DNA from: a virus
Reading direction: 5' to 3' (one strand)
IMG/VR virus record: IMGVR_UViG_3300044675_000629
Location: 1 to 24,848 of that record
Length of the DNA stretch: 24,848 nucleotides
The translations under genes were made by a program, and so were the position numbers. Below are positions 21,412-24,848 of this stretch, piece by piece. The notes beneath the pieces were generated by a model. The model did not search any database, had not been told where the DNA came from, and worked only from the letters and a program-made list of their open reading frames with translations. Numbering within the stretch: position 1 is the first letter of the stretch; the number at the start of each line of letters is the position of its first letter.

Positions 21412-22218
21412 TTATTCCCCTTTATAGGATTTGTTAATAAGAGCTTTACCTTTATCGGTCATAGCTACAGCCGCATAAGCCTTAGCATAGTCACTCTTCT
21501 TCATGTTGTTTTCGGTCATATAAGTCTTAACCATTGCGTCCATTTCTTCAGAAGCATTGGCAAAAGTACCATCCATAGCCGACTTACCGACTTCATCCAT
21601 AGCAGCGGCGAAAGCAGCATCAGCAGCCTTGAGTGCCTCTACAATAGCTTTGTCATCAGCAAAAGATTTCAGCAACGATTTGGCAACATTAACATCAAAG
21701 TGAGGCAAGGTTTCCCCAGCGCGTTTAGTCAGTTCAATGTCAGCTTTTTCAATCTCGTGTTGCTTCTTAGAAACTTCTGCTTCTTCTAGAGCTTTCAGAA
21801 CTGGGGCAGGGATTTCAGACTTGGCAATGGAAACACCACCAACTTCAATCATCTCTACAGCAGCCTTCTTTTCAATTACGTCAGCAGAAACAACGTAACC
21901 AGCCTCATCCAGACCCTTTTGCAGACGATCAACCTCAGCGGTCAGACGTGCAACATCAGCCTTCATGGCTTCCATCGGGTCGGGCTTTGCTTTTGTTTTA
22001 GGCTTTGCCATATCATAGCCGAGAGCCTTCATAGCTTCATCACGACCGCAAGCCTTTTCTTCCATGTAAGCCTTAACTTTGGCTTCCATATCTTCATCCA
22101 TTTTCTCAAATCCCTCTGAGTTGTCGCGCTTAAAGAGACTTACCATTGCCTGTGCGTTGGCAGGTCTATCCACCAAGGAAAGTTCCTCAAGCTGCAAGTT
22201 TTTAAGGAGGTTAGGCAA
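21412..22218 (-). CDS. Scaffold-like coiled-coil protein
   Basis: 268 residues from TTG 22218, one base after the protease TAA, with AGGAG seven bases before it. The alternative GTG 22272 has no ribosome binding site and would overlap the protease gene by 53 nt. A short N-terminal module ELSLVDRPANAQAMVSLFKR is followed by long charged helices (MDEDMEAKVKAYMEEKA; VARLTAEVDRLQKGL) and an Ala/Lys-rich C-terminus, the usual look of a capsid scaffold that is degraded by the prohead protease. The ELSLVDRPAN motif also occurs at the ends of some XkdF-type proteases, which suggests a cleavage or domain-junction site (inferred). Confidence 0.75.
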   Translation of the reverse strand: MPNLLKNLQLEELSLVDRPANAQAMVSLFKRDNSEGFEKMDEDMEAKVKAYMEEKACGRDEAMKALGYDMAKPKTKAKPDPMEAMKADVARLTAEVDRLQKGLDEAGYVVSADVIEKKAAVEMIEVGGVSIAKSEIPAPVLKALEEAEVSKKQHEIEKADIELTKRAGETLPHFDVNVAKSLLKSFADDKAIVEALKAADAAFAAAMDEVGKSAMDGTFANASEEMDAMVKTYMTENNMKKSDYAKAYAAVAMTDKGKALINKSYKGE

Positions 22219-22219
22219 G

Positions 22220-23410
22220 TTAAATCTCCTGTTTTTGAGCGCGTCCACCAATGGAAAACGCTGCGAGTTCACCGCTTTTCACACGCTCCCAGACGGAATC
22301 ATCGAATACTTTGTAAGCAACAACCCATCCTTCGCGGTTAGAGTGGATACCTAGAGCATCACCAATTTCTTTAGTGATAGGGAGAGAGTGTACAACAACA
22401 CCAACTTGCTCACCACTGTGCATAGCCTTACCAACTCGCACATGCTCCATAAATTCATTTACGGCCTTGACCAAAGTGTCAGCTTCAATCATATCGCCTT
22501 GGCGGTCAATAACAGGCTCACCATCTTCAGTGATTACAGAAGCCCAGCCAAAAACCATTCTCTGTTCATCATCAACCTTAAGGATTTTACCCTCAATACT
22601 GGATTTTGTCATTTCACTCACCGAGGTATCCGCTTCCCACATACGGCAAGACCAGTACTTAGCTGAAGTCTTGTCTGTTGCGGTGTCACAAGAGTGTCTA
22701 GCACGGAAGTTTGCACGAGCCTTTGGGTTATCCCTGCGAATTTGCATATTAGGATCACCAAAGGTTACTCTTTTAACTTTGTCACCATCTTGCACGAACA
22801 CTTCAAACTTCTTGTTGCCATCTTGAATACGGCGGGGCTTGTTCAGAGAGACAGTTTTACCCTGATACTCAGCCTTCTGTACGTCTTCCTTCAGGAGTTC
22901 CTGAATGACCATCTGCAACATAGCCATACGCTCGCTGGAAAGGGTCTCTGGCTCGTCTTCCTCGTCTTCAGCACCATAGTATGCCAAATAAGCCTCATGG
23001 CTCTCAGCGGGCATAAAAACGGCCTGTCCGTTATATTCAGAAACGTGAGTATATCCACCAAAACCCATATCATAGCTACGGGCTACAGCTTCTTGTTCAG
23101 TAGTGAAGATGTCGTTAGCGTATTGTGCTTTTTTCATGTCAGGCAACAAATCCTTATCGTGATTAGCAGTCTTAGCCCCACGATAGATTTCTAGGAAGCT
23201 GTTGACCCTTGCGTATGCCCACTGTTCTTTAGAAGTCACGTTAGGGCGAACTGACGAAGGGTTAGTCTTATAAGCACCGATACCACGATCAAAGACTTGT
23301 TTAAGTTTAGCAGCAGTTACACGGCCATGTTTCTCGCCATACTTCTCGTTGAAAGTTTTGGCCTTGTCTGCTAGAGTGTCCATGACACCTTTTTCAATAT
23401 CATCAGACAT
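22220..23410 (-). CDS. Multidomain prohead protease (XkdF-like) with two accessory domains
   Basis: 396 residues. Residues 22-80 (GEKHGRVTAAKLKQVFDRGIGAY; NPSSVRPNVTSKEQWAYARVNSFL) form a DUF5824-like domain. Residues 185-260 (VSLNKPRRIQDGNKKFEVFV; FGDPNMQIRRDNPKARANFRARHSCD with C241; SAKYWSCRMW with C255) form a second, Cys-bearing domain known from phage head gene clusters. Residues 272-390 (GKILKVDDEQRMVFGWASVI; HSGEQVGVVVHSLPITKEIG; GWVVAYKVFDD) form the XkdF-like serine protease domain, with H331/H341 and S342 as candidate catalytic residues. It would process scaffold and capsid during head maturation. Residues 145-180 are an acidic linker. The roles of the two N-terminal domains are unknown. 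Confidence 0.8.
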   Translation of the reverse strand: MSDDIEKGVMDTLADKAKTFNEKYGEKHGRVTAAKLKQVFDRGIGAYKTNPSSVRPNVTSKEQWAYARVNSFLEIYRGAKTANHDKDLLPDMKKAQYANDIFTTEQEAVARSYDMGFGGYTHVSEYNGQAVFMPAESHEAYLAYYGAEDEEDEPETLSSERMAMLQMVIQELLKEDVQKAEYQGKTVSLNKPRRIQDGNKKFEVFVQDGDKVKRVTFGDPNMQIRRDNPKARANFRARHSCDTATDKTSAKYWSCRMWEADTSVSEMTKSSIEGKILKVDDEQRMVFGWASVITEDGEPVIDRQGDMIEADTLVKAVNEFMEHVRVGKAMHSGEQVGVVVHSLPITKEIGDALGIHSNREGWVVAYKVFDDSVWERVKSGELAAFSIGGRAQKQEI

Positions 23411-23413
23411 TCT

Positions 23414-24223
23414 TTATACTACCTTTGCTAAGTAACCTTTGAAACTGGTGAACACTACAACATTGTTGGCACTACTTTCTACTCTCACTCGAATATCACA
23501 GTTCTTAGGGATAATGACTGCTGGGTCTAGGTCAACAGTCCAAGGAGAGGAATTTGTAGCACTAATAGCAGCTACCTGACGGAAGACTTTCCCAGCTTCT
23601 CGTATCTCTACGTAGAAATCAGCAGCACCAGATTGCTTAAGACTAAGAGAACCAAAACCACCTGTTAGGATGAAGTAGTCCTTGTCACTGAATGTAGTTG
23701 CAGCCTTAAAGGATTCTTGTAACCCAAGAGGGATGTCAATGTGGATTTTACTTGTGTCAGTTGGAATACCATTCGTGAGAGCAGTATTCTCGTAAACAAC
23801 AACTCTACCAGTTAGCGAAACACCATTGTTGTTATAAATTATCGACACTCTAGCAAGTGGGATTGGTAGTGCTACCCTAGTTCTTCCATTCAAGTTGACA
23901 GTCTGAGAGACAAAGGTAAACTTTTGGTCTGTACCTGTCCCTGAGACTGTATGACCTTCAATGTAGATGCTTTCAGTATCCGCAATAGCACTAGACGAGA
24001 TGCTATCAATGATGTTTGTTGAGACATAGGTTTCATTACCACCTACTGTCCAAACTGTCTGCAAAGACCCTGTAGATAGTTCAGCGGACTTACCGAACTT
24101 AACTAGGGTCTTCGCTTTATTTTGGATTGAGACCACTTCATTAAACTGTCTGTAGATTTCTCTCTCAGCTTGAACCAGTCTTCCATCAGGAACCTCATAG
24201 CCACGTCTTTCCCAGCTAGTCAT
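23414..24223 (-). CDS. Hypothetical virion protein between portal and protease
   Basis: 269 residues from ATG 24223 (MTSWERRGYEVPDGRLVQ), which overlaps the portal end by 8 nt; an upstream in-frame extension to 24400 reads as the portal gene in another frame and is rejected. A short helical N-terminus (LVQAEREIYRQFNEVVSIQNKAKTLVKFG) is followed by a long beta-rich part (VWTVGGNETYVSTNIIDSIS; VSIIYNNNGVSLTGRVVVYENTALTNG; DFYVEIREAGKVFRQVA) suggestive of a structural protein such as a head fibre. I do not recognise the family. The position between the portal and protease genes supports a head role. Confidence 0.7.
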   Translation of the reverse strand: MTSWERRGYEVPDGRLVQAEREIYRQFNEVVSIQNKAKTLVKFGKSAELSTGSLQTVWTVGGNETYVSTNIIDSISSSAIADTESIYIEGHTVSGTGTDQKFTFVSQTVNLNGRTRVALPIPLARVSIIYNNNGVSLTGRVVVYENTALTNGIPTDTSKIHIDIPLGLQESFKAATTFSDKDYFILTGGFGSLSLKQSGAADFYVEIREAGKVFRQVAAISATNSSPWTVDLDPAVIIPKNCDIRVRVESSANNVVVFTSFKGYLAKVV

Positions 24224-24848
24224 TAGTTGGAACCTCTGGTGCAGCAGTGGGAAGATCAGGGTTATAGTCCAGTTCAGCAATCGCCATAAGATCAGAGATA
24301 ACTTCTGGGTGATTACTAACGTCAATACCTGCACCATTAAGGTTACGCAGGAAGGAAGACAGTTCGCGCAGATCGTGAGGTGCAACATCACCAGCAACAA
24401 TCTTTGGCATCAGGGCATAGTCTAGGCCATTCAACTGCCACAGACGCTCTAGCAACTGCTTGTTAAGAACATCTACGATTGCTTGGATGTAGGACTCAAG
24501 TGCGCGTAGGAACATATCAGTCTTAGTCTTAGAGAGAGCATAAGAGCCACCCTGAGAACCTAGCAACAAAAACTCCGACAACACAGAACGAGCAATGTCA
24601 TGCTGGTATCTACGTACAATAGGGTCAATGTTGATATTGCGAGTACCACTCGAAGACATAAGTTCTACATCAACAAGACGGATATTTGTAGGCGCACCAT
24701 CTTTGTCTGGGTAAGTGTCAGAGGGTAGGACAATGTAGCCCTGCTCGTTAAACTTAACATCCCGTAGGATTGTAGCTAGGCTCTGTACAAAGGCTTGTTG
24801 TTCAGTAGAAGCACTAGCAGATAGGTACTCAGAGGGAATACGAGCAAC
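24216..24848 (-). CDS. Portal protein, C-terminal part (partial)
   Basis: The frame is open from the window edge (24848) to TAG 24216-24218, 210 residues. An internal ATG at 24659 is not the true start, because 63 open codons precede it (VARIPSEYLSASASTEQQAF and on). RNINIDPIVRRYQHDIARSVLSEFLLLGSQGGSYALSKTKTDMFLRALESYIQAIVDVLN and LLERLWQLNGLDYALMPKI are typical of the wing and crown region of phage portals (DUF935-like). The portal is the dodecameric ring for DNA entry and exit. The terminase is probably just beyond the window edge. Confidence 0.82.
   Translation of the reverse strand, partial: VARIPSEYLSASASTEQQAFVQSLATILRDVKFNEQGYIVLPSDTYPDKDGAPTNIRLVDVELMSSSGTRNINIDPIVRRYQHDIARSVLSEFLLLGSQGGSYALSKTKTDMFLRALESYIQAIVDVLNKQLLERLWQLNGLDYALMPKIVAGDVAPHDLRELSSFLRNLNGAGIDVSNHPEVISDLMAIAELDYNPDLPTAAPEVPTND

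Noticed and set aside
24223-24400. N-terminal extension of the virion protein gene to 24400
   Set aside because: This part lies over the portal coding sequence in another frame, its translation is Leu-rich and irregular, and ATG 24223 gives normal coupling.
1-24848. CRISPR array, insertion sequence, integrase or attachment site
   Set aside because: No regularly spaced repeats, transposase motifs or integrase genes are seen; all space is accounted for by phage genes and short regulatory elements.

Overview
This window is part of a tailed double-stranded DNA phage (siphovirus-type) genome, either a free phage or a prophage-like contig. The host is probably an alphaproteobacterium. This is inferred from a phage-borne DUF1127 protein and from a tail module in the gene order of the Rhodobacter gene transfer agent (GTA). 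No host DNA, integrase, attachment site or CRISPR is visible. Genes are tightly packed, often with ATGA or TAATG overlaps.

Left arm (+ strand, about 1-6530): a metabolic and nucleotide operon. In order it carries the tail of an unknown gene, a small acidic protein, a calcineurin-like metallophosphoesterase, a methyltransferase-like protein, a MazG-like pyrophosphohydrolase, a DUF1127 protein, and a class II (B12-dependent) ribonucleotide reductase, nrdJ. The nrdJ gene is interrupted by a 717-nt group I intron that carries an HNH endonuclease gene. A promoter/inverted-repeat element, a tRNA-Arg(UCU), a glutaredoxin, a PhoH-like ATPase and a DUF3310 protein follow. Reductase, glutaredoxin and MazG-like enzyme would together supply and clean the dNTP pool.

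Middle: a strong bidirectional hairpin terminator (6533-6569) sits between the two convergent gene blocks.

Right arm (- strand, 24848 down to 6589): the virion and lysis late operon. In transcription order: portal (partial), a virion protein, a multidomain XkdF-like prohead protease, a scaffold-like protein, decoration protein, major capsid protein, an unknown protein, head-tail adaptor, head closure, gp10-like neck protein, tail terminator, tail tube, tail assembly chaperones G and GT (with a -1 slippery site GGGTTTT), tape measure, distal-tail-like protein, a fibre-like protein, DUF2163-like protein, a GNAT-like protein where GTA-type tails have a peptidase, tail-tip hub, two or three fibre or appendage proteins, GH24 endolysin, a coiled-coil membrane protein, a holin candidate and a u-spanin candidate. 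The last two genes overlap heavily.

The most notable items are: (1) the group I intron, whose P1, P3, P4, P6, P7, P8, P9 and terminal G can all be paired by eye, inserted directly after the codon of an active-site cysteine of NrdJ; (2) the programmed -1 frameshift site in the tail chaperone gene; (3) a predicted RNA pseudoknot between the tail tube and chaperone genes; (4) the overlapping holin/u-spanin arrangement; (5) the GNAT-like protein in the tail-tip cluster. All function calls come from reading motifs by eye; no database search was run.
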